The notes beneath the pieces were generated by a model. That model had not been told where the DNA came from and ran no database searches. It worked only from the letters and a program-made list of their open reading frames with translations. Of a stretch of DNA of 63,068 bases, positions 1 to 8,283 are shown in pieces. The first letter of the stretch is position 1, and each line of letters begins with the position of its first letter. Source of the DNA: SIG299 sp051880375 (GTDB lineage Bacteria; Bacillota; Clostridia; Lachnospirales; Lachnospiraceae); contig JBJENV010000046.1 in the NCBI GenBank assembly GCA_051880375.1, positions 1 through 63,068 of the forward strand, read 5' to 3'. The position numbers were made by a program, and so were the translations under genes.

Positions 1-1121
1 TGTTGAAAAAGAAAAAGAAAACAAACGAAGATTATTATCTTGCTTCCCAATGGACCCTGATGGGCAGAAAGTTAAAAAAGCATAAGCTCGCAAAGTTCTC
101 CATGGTGATTCTGTTTATTTTATATCTTGGAGCTTTGCTTGCAGACTTCTTAGCGCCGTATTCGCTGGATGCGTTTGACGCTTTGTATAAAAACAGTGCT
201 CCCTCCAAGATTCATGTTATGTATGAAGGCGAGTTTGTAGGCCCTTATATATATAAGCTGGAGAAAACCATCGACCGGAAAGATTTCTCCGTAACAATAA
301 CAGAAGATACTTCCGAGTATTATAAACTGGACTTTTTTGTGCACGGTACGGAATATAAAATTTTTGGTCTGATACCTTGCGATATTCACCTGTTTGGTGT
401 GGGAGAAGGAAGCAATGGCGGAAGCGGAGCAAAGATTATGCTCTTTGGTGCAGACTCCCTGGGACGGGATATTTTCTCCAGAGTGTTACTGGGAAGCAGA
501 ATTTCCCTGACCATTCCGTTTGCCAGTGCAGTCATCAGCTTTTTCCTCGGTGTTACGATTGGTTCGATTTCCGGTTACTTTGGAGGTGCCGTCGATATCG
601 TAATTCAGCGAATTATAGAGGTAATCGGTGCGGTTCCGCAGATCCCTCTCTGGATGGCGCTTTCCGCAGCAATCCCTCCGGGAATATCAACCGTAAAGAT
701 GTACTTTTACATCACGATTATTCTTTCGTTTATTAACTGGACCGGAATGGCACGTGTCGTACGAGGAAAGTTCCTGTCCTTAAAGAATGAGGATTATGTC
801 ATGGCAGCCAGACTTTCCGGCGTATCCACCTGGAAAATCATCTGGAAGCACCTGGTTCCGGGCTTTATGAGTTATCTCATTGTTTCGGTTACCCTTGGTA
901 TTCCGGGTTCCATCGTCGGAGAGACCTCCATGTCTTACTTAGGACTTGGTATTAAGTCGCCTGCAACCAGCTGGGGCGTATTGCTTCAGGAAGCAAGCTC
1001 CGTGACTGACGTTGCAAGTAATCCTCATAAACTGATTCCGATTATTTTTGTAACCATCACGGTTCTTGCCTTCAACTTCTTAGGCGATGGTATTCGTGAT
1101 GCAGCTGACCCGTATAAGTAA
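1..1121 (+). CDS. oppC: Oligopeptide/dipeptide ABC transporter permease, OppC/DppC type (5' end at window edge)
   Basis: Inner-membrane permease of a peptide importer. The reading frame is open from base 3 (TTG); bases 1-2 are TG, so the true start is probably an ATG whose A lies one base before the window. TM1 is near residues 33-52 and a binding-protein-dependent permease domain runs from about 165 to 370. The family motif GADSLGRDIFSR is near 149-160 and the EAA loop that docks the ATPase (MAARLSGVSTWKIIWKHLVP) near 267-286. A polar segment of about 95 residues between TM1 and the permease core makes this copy (372 aa) longer than the usual ~300 aa. oppD follows 17 bp downstream. The other permease and the binding protein would lie upstream, outside the window. 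Confidence 0.92.
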   Translation, partial: LKKKKKTNEDYYLASQWTLMGRKLKKHKLAKFSMVILFILYLGALLADFLAPYSLDAFDALYKNSAPSKIHVMYEGEFVGPYIYKLEKTIDRKDFSVTITEDTSEYYKLDFFVHGTEYKIFGLIPCDIHLFGVGEGSNGGSGAKIMLFGADSLGRDIFSRVLLGSRISLTIPFASAVISFFLGVTIGSISGYFGGAVDIVIQRIIEVIGAVPQIPLWMALSAAIPPGISTVKMYFYITIILSFINWTGMARVVRGKFLSLKNEDYVMAARLSGVSTWKIIWKHLVPGFMSYLIVSVTLGIPGSIVGETSMSYLGLGIKSPATSWGVLLQEASSVTDVASNPHKLIPIIFVTITVLAFNFLGDGIRDAADPYK

Positions 1122-1138
1122 AACAAGGAGGAAGTAAA

Positions 1139-2203
1139 ATGGATAACGATACGATTCTTGAAGTGAAAGACCTCCATGTTGACATTCATATGACGGAGGG
1201 ACTTCTGACAGCGGTTCGAGGTGTAAACTTCGAAATGAAAAGGGGCGAAACCTTAGGTCTGGTAGGAGAGTCCGGCTGCGGTAAGTCTCTGACCTGTAAG
1301 GCGATTCTTGGAATCAACGATAAAAAGTGTGTTCCGAGCGGACAGATTCTGTTTGATTCGGAAGGGTTAGGAAAAGTAGACCTTCTTTCTTTAGACCAGC
1401 GCGGAAAAGAAATTCGTTCCATCCGGGGAAAAGAAATCTCTATGATTTTCCAGGAACCGATGGTTGCCTTTTCTCCGATGTATACGATTGGAAACCAGAT
1501 TAATGAAGCAACCAGACTTCACATCACAAAGGATAAAAAGAAATCCAAGGAAATTTCCATGGATGTCATGCGTAAGGTAGGTATTGCCAATGTAGAAAAG
1601 CGTTACAATCAGTATCCGCATGAGTTTTCCGGCGGTATGCTGCAGCGTGCGCTGATTGCCATGGCGCTGGTATGTAACCCGAAGCTTTTGATTGCCGATG
1701 AACCGACCACGGCGCTTGATGTTACGATTCAGGCACAGATTCTGGAACTGATGAAATCGCTCCAGAAGGATTTTAATACGGCGATTCTCTTTATCACCCA
1801 CGACCTTGGTGTCGTTGCAAGAATGTGTGACAGAGTAGCGGTCATGTATCTTGGTAAAATTGTAGAGAGCGCCGATGCGAAAGAGATTTATGCGAATCCG
1901 CAGCATCCGTATACGAGAGGCTTAATCGGTTCCGTTCATAAGATTGGCTCCAAAAAGGAGGAAAGACTCTTCTCGATTGAGGGAACGGTTCCTCTTGCCA
2001 TGAACCTGCCGAAGGCATGCGGCTTTTACGACCGCTGCGATGTCCGTATCGAAGGACTTTGCGATAAGGCGGAGCCGGAACTGGTAGAGGTTGCTCCGGG
2101 ACATAAAATTGCCTGTTTTAACTGTCCTCATCAGGCATGTCAGGCTGAGAGGGCAAGAGTAGAGGCTATCCTGAAGGAAAAGGAGGCAGGCAAGGATGAA
2201 TAA
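1139..2203 (+). CDS. oppD: Oligopeptide ABC transporter ATP-binding protein OppD
   Basis: One of two ATPases that energise the peptide importer from the cytoplasmic face. Walker A GESGCGKS is at residues 43-50, the signature FSGGMLQRA near 162-170, and Walker B LLIADEPTTALD follows. The C-terminal oligopeptide-transporter extension carries clustered cysteines (CGFYDRCD, CFNCPHQAC), typical of OppD/DppD and often linked to an Fe-S site. Length 354 aa is normal. AAGGAGG precedes the ATG. Its 3' end overlaps oppF by 8 bp, implying translational coupling. Confidence 0.95.
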   Translation: MDNDTILEVKDLHVDIHMTEGLLTAVRGVNFEMKRGETLGLVGESGCGKSLTCKAILGINDKKCVPSGQILFDSEGLGKVDLLSLDQRGKEIRSIRGKEISMIFQEPMVAFSPMYTIGNQINEATRLHITKDKKKSKEISMDVMRKVGIANVEKRYNQYPHEFSGGMLQRALIAMALVCNPKLLIADEPTTALDVTIQAQILELMKSLQKDFNTAILFITHDLGVVARMCDRVAVMYLGKIVESADAKEIYANPQHPYTRGLIGSVHKIGSKKEERLFSIEGTVPLAMNLPKACGFYDRCDVRIEGLCDKAEPELVEVAPGHKIACFNCPHQACQAERARVEAILKEKEAGKDE

Positions 2204-3230
2204 AGAAAATATTATGGAGGTAAAGGGGCTGCATAAACGCTTTACCTCCAAGGGTGTTACCGTAAAGGCGGTAACGGATGTCAGCTTCAGCGTCAAGCCG
2301 GGTGAGACGATTGGTATCGTAGGGGAATCCGGTTGCGGTAAGACGACACTGGGACGCTGTATCGTTCGTGCTTATAATGCTTCCGAGGGTGAGGTATTTT
2401 ATCGCACCAAAAGCGGCGAAGAGTTGGATTTCTTAAAAGCGGATAAAAAGAAGATGAAGGAAATAAGGAAGGAAATTCAGATGATTTTCCAGGACCCTTA
2501 TTCCTCTCTTGACCCGCGAATGACGGTTCTTGATATTATTAAGGAGCCATTGAAAGCGAATTATCCGAAGATGCCGAAGGCAGAGATGGATCAGCGCGCT
2601 AAGGCAATCGCAGAGAAGGTAGGCTTAAATCCGATGTACCTGATGCGTTATCCGCATGCCTTTTCCGGAGGACAGCGTCAGCGTATCGGCATTGCCAGAG
2701 CACTTGTCATTGAGCCGCAGATTATTGTCTGTGATGAGGCGGTTTCGGCACTTGACGTATCCATTCAGGCACAGGTAATCAATCTGCTTCGTGATTTGCA
2801 GAAGGAATTGCACTTAACCTATTTGTTTATCAGCCATGACCTTTCGGTAGTGGAGCATATTTCCGATAAGGTAGGCGTTATGTATCTTGGCAGAATGGTG
2901 GAGTTCGCTCCGACGGAAATGATGTTTGAAAAGCCGATGCATCCTTACACGGAGGCACTGCTTTCAGCGGTTCCTGTTGCGGACCCTACGATTCAGATGG
3001 AGCGTATTCCGTTAAAGGGTGAAATCCCGAACCCGGCAAATCCGCCAAGCGGCTGCTACTTCCATGAAAGATGCCGGTACTGCATCGATAAGTGCAAGAC
3101 GGAGTCACCGGAGCTTGCCGAGATGCCGGACGGAAGACTTTGTGCCTGCCACAGGGCAAAGGAGCTGAATCTGCGCGGCTTTACCTACGACGAGGAAGCA
3201 AAAGGGCAGCAGGCTGCAAAGAAGGAGTAG
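2196..3230 (+). CDS. oppF: Oligopeptide ABC transporter ATP-binding protein OppF
   Basis: Second ATPase of the peptide importer and partner of OppD. Walker A GESGCGKT is at 43-50, the signature FSGGQRQRIGIA and Walker B IVCDEAVSALD follow, and the C-terminal region has the OppF cysteine cluster (CYFHERCRYCIDKC). Length 344 aa is usual. The start is fixed by an AAGGAGG inside the 3' end of oppD. The C-terminal tail after the cysteine cluster is lysine/glutamate-rich and looks unconserved. Confidence 0.95.
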   Translation: MNKENIMEVKGLHKRFTSKGVTVKAVTDVSFSVKPGETIGIVGESGCGKTTLGRCIVRAYNASEGEVFYRTKSGEELDFLKADKKKMKEIRKEIQMIFQDPYSSLDPRMTVLDIIKEPLKANYPKMPKAEMDQRAKAIAEKVGLNPMYLMRYPHAFSGGQRQRIGIARALVIEPQIIVCDEAVSALDVSIQAQVINLLRDLQKELHLTYLFISHDLSVVEHISDKVGVMYLGRMVEFAPTEMMFEKPMHPYTEALLSAVPVADPTIQMERIPLKGEIPNPANPPSGCYFHERCRYCIDKCKTESPELAEMPDGRLCACHRAKELNLRGFTYDEEAKGQQAAKKE

Positions 3231-3279
3231 CAGAATCAGTAAAAATCAAAGAGAATAACTTGGAAGGGAGAGGTGCCTT

Positions 3280-3978
3280 ATGTGGGATTGGCAGACAATT
3301 TCGGAAACTCTTGCAGGAGTGAACCTGTTGTCGACCTTTGTGCGGCTGGCATTAGCACTGCTCTGCGGTGGCGTTCTTGGTATTGAGCGCGGAAGAAAAA
3401 ACCGGCCGGCGGGCTTCCGGACCTACATGCTTGTTTGTGTCGGCGCCACTCTTGTCATGACGACAAATCAGTATATGACAGCAGTTTATCAGACCGGAGA
3501 CCCGGCACGTCTGGGTGCGCAGGTCATCAGCGGCATCGGCTTTCTTGGTGCGGGCACGATTATTGTGACCGGAAGAAACCGTGTCAAGGGATTGACAACT
3601 GCGGCAGGTTTGTGGGCAGATGCCTGCGTCGGTCTTGCAATCGGTGTCGGATTTTATTCCGGTGCGATTCTCGGCTGTGTCATGATTTTCGTGGTAATGG
3701 CAGTGCTGCACAGTCTGGATGACCGTGTAACAGCTACGACGAAACAGCTGAATTTGTATATGGAATTTAAAAAGATGTCGGATTTAGGTGCTTTCATGGA
3801 ATATGTGAAAGGGCACGGTATGAAGATATCGGAAATCGAAATGACAAAGTCGACCAATGTGGAGGATATCGGTGTAGCGGTACTTCTTACACTCAGGCTC
3901 GACAAGAAACGGCCTCATACAGAGATTATCCACCTGCTTTATGATGCAGGGGGAGTCCTCTACGTGGAGGAAATCTAG
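3280..3978 (+). CDS. MgtC/SapB family membrane protein
   Basis: Small integral membrane protein of 232 aa. The N-terminal half has about four membrane segments with the family's conserved GGVLGIERGRKNRPAGFRTY (residues ~30-49), followed by a gapped acidic/charged C-terminal domain. MgtC-like proteins affect Mg2+ homeostasis and ATP synthase activity in pathogens; the role in commensals is unknown. GGGAGAGG precedes the ATG. Only 49 bp separate it from oppF with no visible terminator, so it may be read with the opp operon. A strong hairpin terminator follows. Confidence 0.85.
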   Translation: MWDWQTISETLAGVNLLSTFVRLALALLCGGVLGIERGRKNRPAGFRTYMLVCVGATLVMTTNQYMTAVYQTGDPARLGAQVISGIGFLGAGTIIVTGRNRVKGLTTAAGLWADACVGLAIGVGFYSGAILGCVMIFVVMAVLHSLDDRVTATTKQLNLYMEFKKMSDLGAFMEYVKGHGMKISEIEMTKSTNVEDIGVAVLLTLRLDKKRPHTEIIHLLYDAGGVLYVEEI

Positions 3979-4000
3979 TAAATACATCCAATCCTTAGGG

Positions 4001-4040
4001 AAAGTGCCATGACGGAGAACCCGTGCATGGCACTTTTTCT
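4001..4040 (+). terminator. Intrinsic terminator after the MgtC-like gene
   Basis: Arms AAAGTGCCATG and CATGGCACTTT pair perfectly around a 14-nt loop and are followed by a T run. It separates the opp/mgtC unit from the FKBP lipoprotein gene. Confidence 0.85.
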
Positions 4041-4156
4041 TACCGGTATTGTCCGAAGCAGTACCTACGAAAAATGAAAATATCAAATTTGCTCTTGCAA
4101 TGTCGAAAGAGAAAAATTATACTTTTATTAGAAAAAGGAAAGAGGGACAAAAGACA

Positions 4157-5326
4157 ATGAAAAAGAAAACAATAATAGCAATGCTTGCGGCAGCGATGGT
4201 GATGATGGCAGGATGTTTAGGAAAAACGGAGGAAGAGAACACAAATCCGACGACAACACCTGCACCGACTCCGGCTGTGACAATAGAACCGGCAGCTACC
4301 GAAACTCCGAAGCCGGAGGTGACCATAGCGGCAACACCGGAAACGGAGGTGACACCGGCTCCGACTGAGGCGACGGAAACCATTGTAACGCTGGGTGAAT
4401 ATAAAGGCCTTACCTTAACCGAAGTATCATCGCAAGAAGTAATAGAAGAAATCCAGTCCATGTTGGAAAGCTATGCAGAGCTGGTCAGCGTAGAACGCGC
4501 GGCAGAGCTGAACGATACGGTCAATATCAATTATGTCGGAACCATGGACGGTGTGGCATTTGAAGGAGGTACGGATGACTCGGAGGAGGGCACGGATTTA
4601 ACGCTTGGTTCAGGAATGTTTATTCCGGGCTTTGAAGAAGGACTGGTGGGGGCGAAGGCAGGCGATGTCGTGGAGGTAAACATCAGCTTTCCGGACCCGT
4701 ATTTAAACAATCCGGAGCTTTCGGGCAAGCCGGTGCTGTTTACCGTAACCGTAAATTCCGTAATGGAAACGGTGGTGCCGGAACTGACGAATGACTTTGT
4801 AACAGAACACTTTGGCTATGCGAATATAGCAACTTACATCGAAGGCGTTATGACGATTATGAACAATGAAACATTTGAGGAGCAGATCAGAGAGCATCTG
4901 ATGAATACCTGTACCGTGGAAAATTATCCGATGGAACTTGTGGAAGCATCGAAGCAGAATTTCGTAAGCTTTTATCTGATGTATGCACAGTATTACGCAT
5001 CCATATACGGAACAGATACAGAGACCATGCTGAATGCGCTGTTTGGCTTTGAGTCGACGGAAGAACTGGAGCAGGTCGGGGAAGAATACGCTTATATTGA
5101 GATAAAGAATCAGCTTATTCTGGAGAAGATTGCAGAGACAGAAGGGCTTACAGTGTCGGAAGAACGCTATGAGGTAATGGCAAAGCAGTATGCACAGGAG
5201 TATGGCTACGAAACGGTAGAGCAGTTCCTTGCCGATTACGAAGAGGAAGAAGTCAGAAAGGCAATTCTTTTAGATTATGTTATGGAATTCTGCATCGACA
5301 ATGCAGTGATTGTAGAGGCGGAATAA
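4157..5326 (+). CDS. Trigger-factor/FKBP-like peptidyl-prolyl isomerase lipoprotein (paralogue 1)
   Basis: Secreted foldase candidate, 389 aa from the ATG at 4157. That start is preferred because it gives a clean lipoprotein signal peptide ending in the lipobox MAGC; a longer upstream frame has no signal or ribosome site. After the Cys is a Pro/Thr/Glu linker of about 50 residues, then an FKBP domain (NDTVNINYVGTMDG through VLFTVTVNSV) and a helical region like the trigger factor C-terminal chaperone arms (NFVSFYLMYAQYYASIYG). It probably helps secreted proteins fold at the membrane outer face, as PrsA does. It is clearly homologous to the lipoprotein starting at 6768; the proline linker is the main difference. 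Confidence 0.85.
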   Translation: MKKKTIIAMLAAAMVMMAGCLGKTEEENTNPTTTPAPTPAVTIEPAATETPKPEVTIAATPETEVTPAPTEATETIVTLGEYKGLTLTEVSSQEVIEEIQSMLESYAELVSVERAAELNDTVNINYVGTMDGVAFEGGTDDSEEGTDLTLGSGMFIPGFEEGLVGAKAGDVVEVNISFPDPYLNNPELSGKPVLFTVTVNSVMETVVPELTNDFVTEHFGYANIATYIEGVMTIMNNETFEEQIREHLMNTCTVENYPMELVEASKQNFVSFYLMYAQYYASIYGTDTETMLNALFGFESTEELEQVGEEYAYIEIKNQLILEKIAETEGLTVSEERYEVMAKQYAQEYGYETVEQFLADYEEEEVRKAILLDYVMEFCIDNAVIVEAE

Positions 5327-5340
5327 AGAAAAAGAGAGAC

Positions 5341-5386
5341 GAAGGTTTAAAATCGTTCCGGAGCGGAATGATTTTTAAACCTTCGC
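5341..5386. terminator. Bidirectional intrinsic terminator
   Basis: Arms GAAGGTTTAAAA and TTTTAAACCTTC enclose an inner CGTTCCG/CGGAATG stem. It sits between two convergent genes and has A/T tracts on both sides, so it can serve either strand. Confidence 0.75.
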
Positions 5387-5458
5387 CTTATTTTATGCGG
5401 TGTGTCCGGCAAAAACGAACCACACCTGCCATCGCACGTTTTTTCGTAAGATATCGGT

Positions 5459-6589
5459 TTATGCCTTATTTCTGCGCAGCATTTCCGTATAGGCAAGCAG
5501 GAACGGACCAACGCCCTTGGCATCGTCCTTGACAATCGGCTCGGACATATAGTAATCGTAGGTGCCGTCACGCATTGTCTTGCCGCCCAGACCGGCTACA
5601 AGGCAGATGCCGCCGAGACTCATGTTACCGCTTTCCGTGCTTAAATAGCGTTCGCAGATGCCGTGGAATGCCTTCTCTCCGGCTGCGGCAAATTCCTCCG
5701 GTAAGAAGCCAAGGCGGACACCCTTTAATAGGGCATAGGAGAGAATGGCACTTCCGCTTGTTTCGAGGTAATTGCGCTCTCTGCCCGGGAAATTCGGCAC
5801 CTGATACCACATGCCGCTTTCATCCTGGAAGTTTAACAGAGCGGTCATATATTCTACATAAATCTGTTTTAATTTTTCGTATTCTGCTTCAAATCCGGCA
5901 GGTTCGCACTTATCTAAGGTATCAAGCAGTGCCATCGCATACCAGCCGAGGGAACGAAGCCAGAAATTCTGGGATAAGCCGGTTGTTTTATCGCACCAGA
6001 ACATCTCGCGTGAACAGTCGTAAGCATGGTAGTAAAGACCGGTTTTCTCATCGCGGAGCTTGTCATATACGTTAAAGAACTGGTGGAAGATGTCGGAGTA
6101 GTTTTCCTTGTTGTTAAAACGGGTTTCGTACTCCATGTAAAACGGCTGTCCCATATACAGACCGTCCAGCCATACCTGTGCCGGATAAATCAGCTTGTGC
6201 CAGAAGTTTCCTTCCTTTGTGCGCGGCTGCCGTTTTACCTGGGAATAAATCAGGTCAATCGCCTTGCGGTATTTTTCCTTGCCGGTCAGGTCATAGAGTT
6301 CAAACAGTGTCTTTCCGGCGTTCACGTCATCAATGTTGAATTTTTCCGGATTGTAGCCGGAAATAGAGCCGTCCTCCTGTACGCGGTAGTCGATAAAGGT
6401 ATCGGCAAATTCACGGTATTTTTCGTTTCCGGTAATGGCATACATTTCAAGGATTGCTTTAATCATGCAGCCGTCAATATAGTTCCAGTCGGACTTGATG
6501 CCCTGACGGAGCTTTTCAATGTTCCATGCAGGACAGTCCAGAGTGCTTTTTTGCAACAGTTCGTCAATATACGCTTCAATCTGATTCAT
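5459..6589 (-). CDS. Glycoside hydrolase family 105/88 (unsaturated rhamnogalacturonyl/glucuronyl hydrolase)
   Basis: Predicted cytoplasmic enzyme of 376 aa with no signal peptide, which removes the unsaturated uronic acid left by pectin lyases. The (alpha/alpha)6-barrel motifs of YteR/YesR-type GH105 proteins are visible: NIDDVNAGKTLFELYDLTG, VWLDGLYMGQPFYMEY with the expected catalytic Asp, HAYDCSREMFWCDK, and FWLRSLGWYAMALLD. It stands alone on the minus strand between two FKBP lipoprotein genes and has its own promoter (6625-6653). The substrate (rhamnogalacturonan or another glycan) cannot be told from sequence. Confidence 0.88.
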   Translation of the reverse strand: MNQIEAYIDELLQKSTLDCPAWNIEKLRQGIKSDWNYIDGCMIKAILEMYAITGNEKYREFADTFIDYRVQEDGSISGYNPEKFNIDDVNAGKTLFELYDLTGKEKYRKAIDLIYSQVKRQPRTKEGNFWHKLIYPAQVWLDGLYMGQPFYMEYETRFNNKENYSDIFHQFFNVYDKLRDEKTGLYYHAYDCSREMFWCDKTTGLSQNFWLRSLGWYAMALLDTLDKCEPAGFEAEYEKLKQIYVEYMTALLNFQDESGMWYQVPNFPGRERNYLETSGSAILSYALLKGVRLGFLPEEFAAAGEKAFHGICERYLSTESGNMSLGGICLVAGLGGKTMRDGTYDYYMSEPIVKDDAKGVGPFLLAYTEMLRRNKA

Positions 6590-6624
6590 GGGGAGATACC
6601 AGCCCTTTCTTTTGTTTTAAGAAA

Positions 6625-6653
6625 AGTATAACATAGTTTGAATAATTTGTGAA
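6625..6653 (-). promoter_or_regulatory. Sigma-A promoter for the GH105 gene
   Basis: Reading the minus strand: -35 TTCACA, 17 bp spacer, -10 TATACT, about 35 bp before the start codon. Confidence 0.7.
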
Positions 6654-6767
6654 CTGCCGGAAAGGACTTTTCTTTTTTCTGTTTTTGTGGTATGATAACA
6701 AAGGTTTACGTTTGGAGGGAGGGAGTCCCCTTAAAACAGAGAAGCAAAGAAAGGAAACAATATTACA

Positions 6768-7781
6768 ATGAAAAAGAGAATTTTTGCAGCAATGCTTGCC
6801 GTAATGATGGTGGCAGCAGCCGGCTGCGGTAAGAAGACACAGGTTACTTTAGGCGAGTATAAGGGAATTGCTCTGACCAGAATTTCGGAAGCTACGCTGG
6901 AACAGCAGATTCAGACAACCCTTGAAAATTATGCGGAGCTGACAGAAGTGGACCGCCCGGCAGAAGAAGGCGATACCGTTAACATCAATTATACCGGCAC
7001 GCAGGATGGCGTTGCGTTTGAAGGCGGTACGGATGATTCGGAAGAAGGAACGGATCTGGAGCTTGGTTCCGGAAGCTTTATTCCCGGCTTTGAAGACGGT
7101 TTAATCGGCACAAGCGCAGGCGATACCGTTGATTTGAATCTGACCTTCCCGGAAACTTATTCGAATAATCCGGATATGGCAGGACAGGCTGTTGTGTTCC
7201 ATGTTACAGTCAATGCAGTAAAGGCAAGCGTGGTGCCGGAACTGACCGATGAGTTTGTTCAGGAAAATTCCGATTATGAGTCGGTAGAGGAGTACAGAAC
7301 ATCGCTTCGTGAGGCAATGAACGAGCAGACCTTCTATGAGCAGATTATGGAATCCTTACTGGCTTCCTCTGAGGTAGAAAATTATCCGGAGGACAGAATC
7401 ACGGAAGAAAAAGAAAGTTTTGTAAACTACTATACCATGTATGCGCAGTACTATGGTTCCATGCTCGGCGTGGATACGGAAACCGCTTTGCAGTACTTTG
7501 GCATTGAGTCTATGCAGGCATTAGAGGAAACCGGAGAACAGTACGCATACAATGTTGTGAAGCAGCAGCTGATTCTCGAGAAGATTGCAGAAAATGAAAA
7601 GATTTCGGTATCCGAAGAAAGATATAATACTGAGGTTGCGGTTTATGCCGAAGAGTACGGCTATGATACGGTAGAAGAGTTCCTTGAGAATTATACGGAA
7701 GAGGATGTCAGAAGTGCCATTCTTATGGATATGGTAATGGAATTCTGTATTGAAAATGCCATTATTTCCGATGCAGAGTAA
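6768..7781 (+). CDS. Trigger-factor/FKBP-like peptidyl-prolyl isomerase lipoprotein (paralogue 2)
   Basis: 337 aa. Lipoprotein signal ends in VAAAGC, followed almost directly by the segment that starts with VTLGEYKGIALTR. The FKBP domain (GDTVNINYTGTQDGVAFEGG through VVFHVTVNAV) and the helical C-terminal region match paralogue 1 closely, including shared stretches such as FEGGTDDSEEGTDL and PGFE(E/D)GL. Probable role: folding or isomerisation of exported proteins at the outer membrane face. It has its own extended -10 promoter (TGG-TATGAT near 6688-6696) and its own terminator, so the two paralogues are independent units. Confidence 0.85.
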   Translation: MKKRIFAAMLAVMMVAAAGCGKKTQVTLGEYKGIALTRISEATLEQQIQTTLENYAELTEVDRPAEEGDTVNINYTGTQDGVAFEGGTDDSEEGTDLELGSGSFIPGFEDGLIGTSAGDTVDLNLTFPETYSNNPDMAGQAVVFHVTVNAVKASVVPELTDEFVQENSDYESVEEYRTSLREAMNEQTFYEQIMESLLASSEVENYPEDRITEEKESFVNYYTMYAQYYGSMLGVDTETALQYFGIESMQALEETGEQYAYNVVKQQLILEKIAENEKISVSEERYNTEVAVYAEEYGYDTVEEFLENYTEEDVRSAILMDMVMEFCIENAIISDAE

Positions 7782-7805
7782 AAAATGAAAAACAGATAAC
7801 AGACA

Positions 7806-7862
7806 AAAGCGTGTTGGAATCGTAGCACTATGATGCATGTTACGATGTCAGCACGCTTTTTA
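7806..7862 (+). terminator. Intrinsic terminator after FKBP lipoprotein 2
   Basis: Long hairpin with outer arms AAAGCGTG(T/C) and (A)GCACGCTTT and an inner ATCGTA/TACGAT stem, followed by a T run. Confidence 0.8.
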
Positions 7863-7886
7863 CTTTCCCGGATGATGATTTTCCGG

Positions 7887-7915
7887 TTGCACAACCTCTT
7901 TCGTAATATTATAAT
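7887..7915 (+). promoter_or_regulatory. Sigma-A promoter of the darA operon
   Basis: -35 TTGCAC, 17 bp spacer, -10 TATAAT (perfect). Transcription should start near 7922, giving a leader of about 28 nt. Confidence 0.75.
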
Positions 7916-7950
7916 AATACTAAAATCACCTTTGGGATGGAGGATGACAG

Positions 7951-8283
7951 ATGAAGCTAATCTATATTATTGTAAGCAGTGATGATGATGAAAGAGTGAT
8001 GGAGCAGTTAAATAAAAACGGGTTCAGCGGTACCAAAATGGCAACGACGGGAGGTTTCCTGCGTGCAGGAAACACGACTCTGATTGTCGGTACGGAAGAA
8101 GAGCGTGTCAATGCGGTTATTGATATCGTAAAGAACGAGTGCGGACCGAGACAGCGCATAGTGGCAAATACACCGCCGACAGCAGGCGCGATGAACAGCG
8201 GATTTGTGCCATATCCGGTTACGGTAGATGTCGGCGGGGCAACTATTTTTGTGATAGATGTAGAACAGTTTATTAAGATATGA
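7951..8283 (+). CDS. darA: Cyclic-di-AMP receptor, DarA/PstA type (P-II-like)
   Basis: 110 aa cytosolic trimeric P-II-like signal protein that binds c-di-AMP in Firmicutes. Family features seen: N-terminal MKLIYIIVSSDDDERVMEQL, TGGFLRAGNTTLIVG and the C-terminal PVTVDVGGATIFVIDVEQF. Length is normal for the family (about 109 aa). GGATGGAGGATGACAG precedes the ATG. The stop overlaps the next gene's start in an ATGA, so the two are translationally coupled. Its downstream targets are not known in the family, which makes the linked genes of interest. Confidence 0.93.
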   Translation: MKLIYIIVSSDDDERVMEQLNKNGFSGTKMATTGGFLRAGNTTLIVGTEEERVNAVIDIVKNECGPRQRIVANTPPTAGAMNSGFVPYPVTVDVGGATIFVIDVEQFIKI

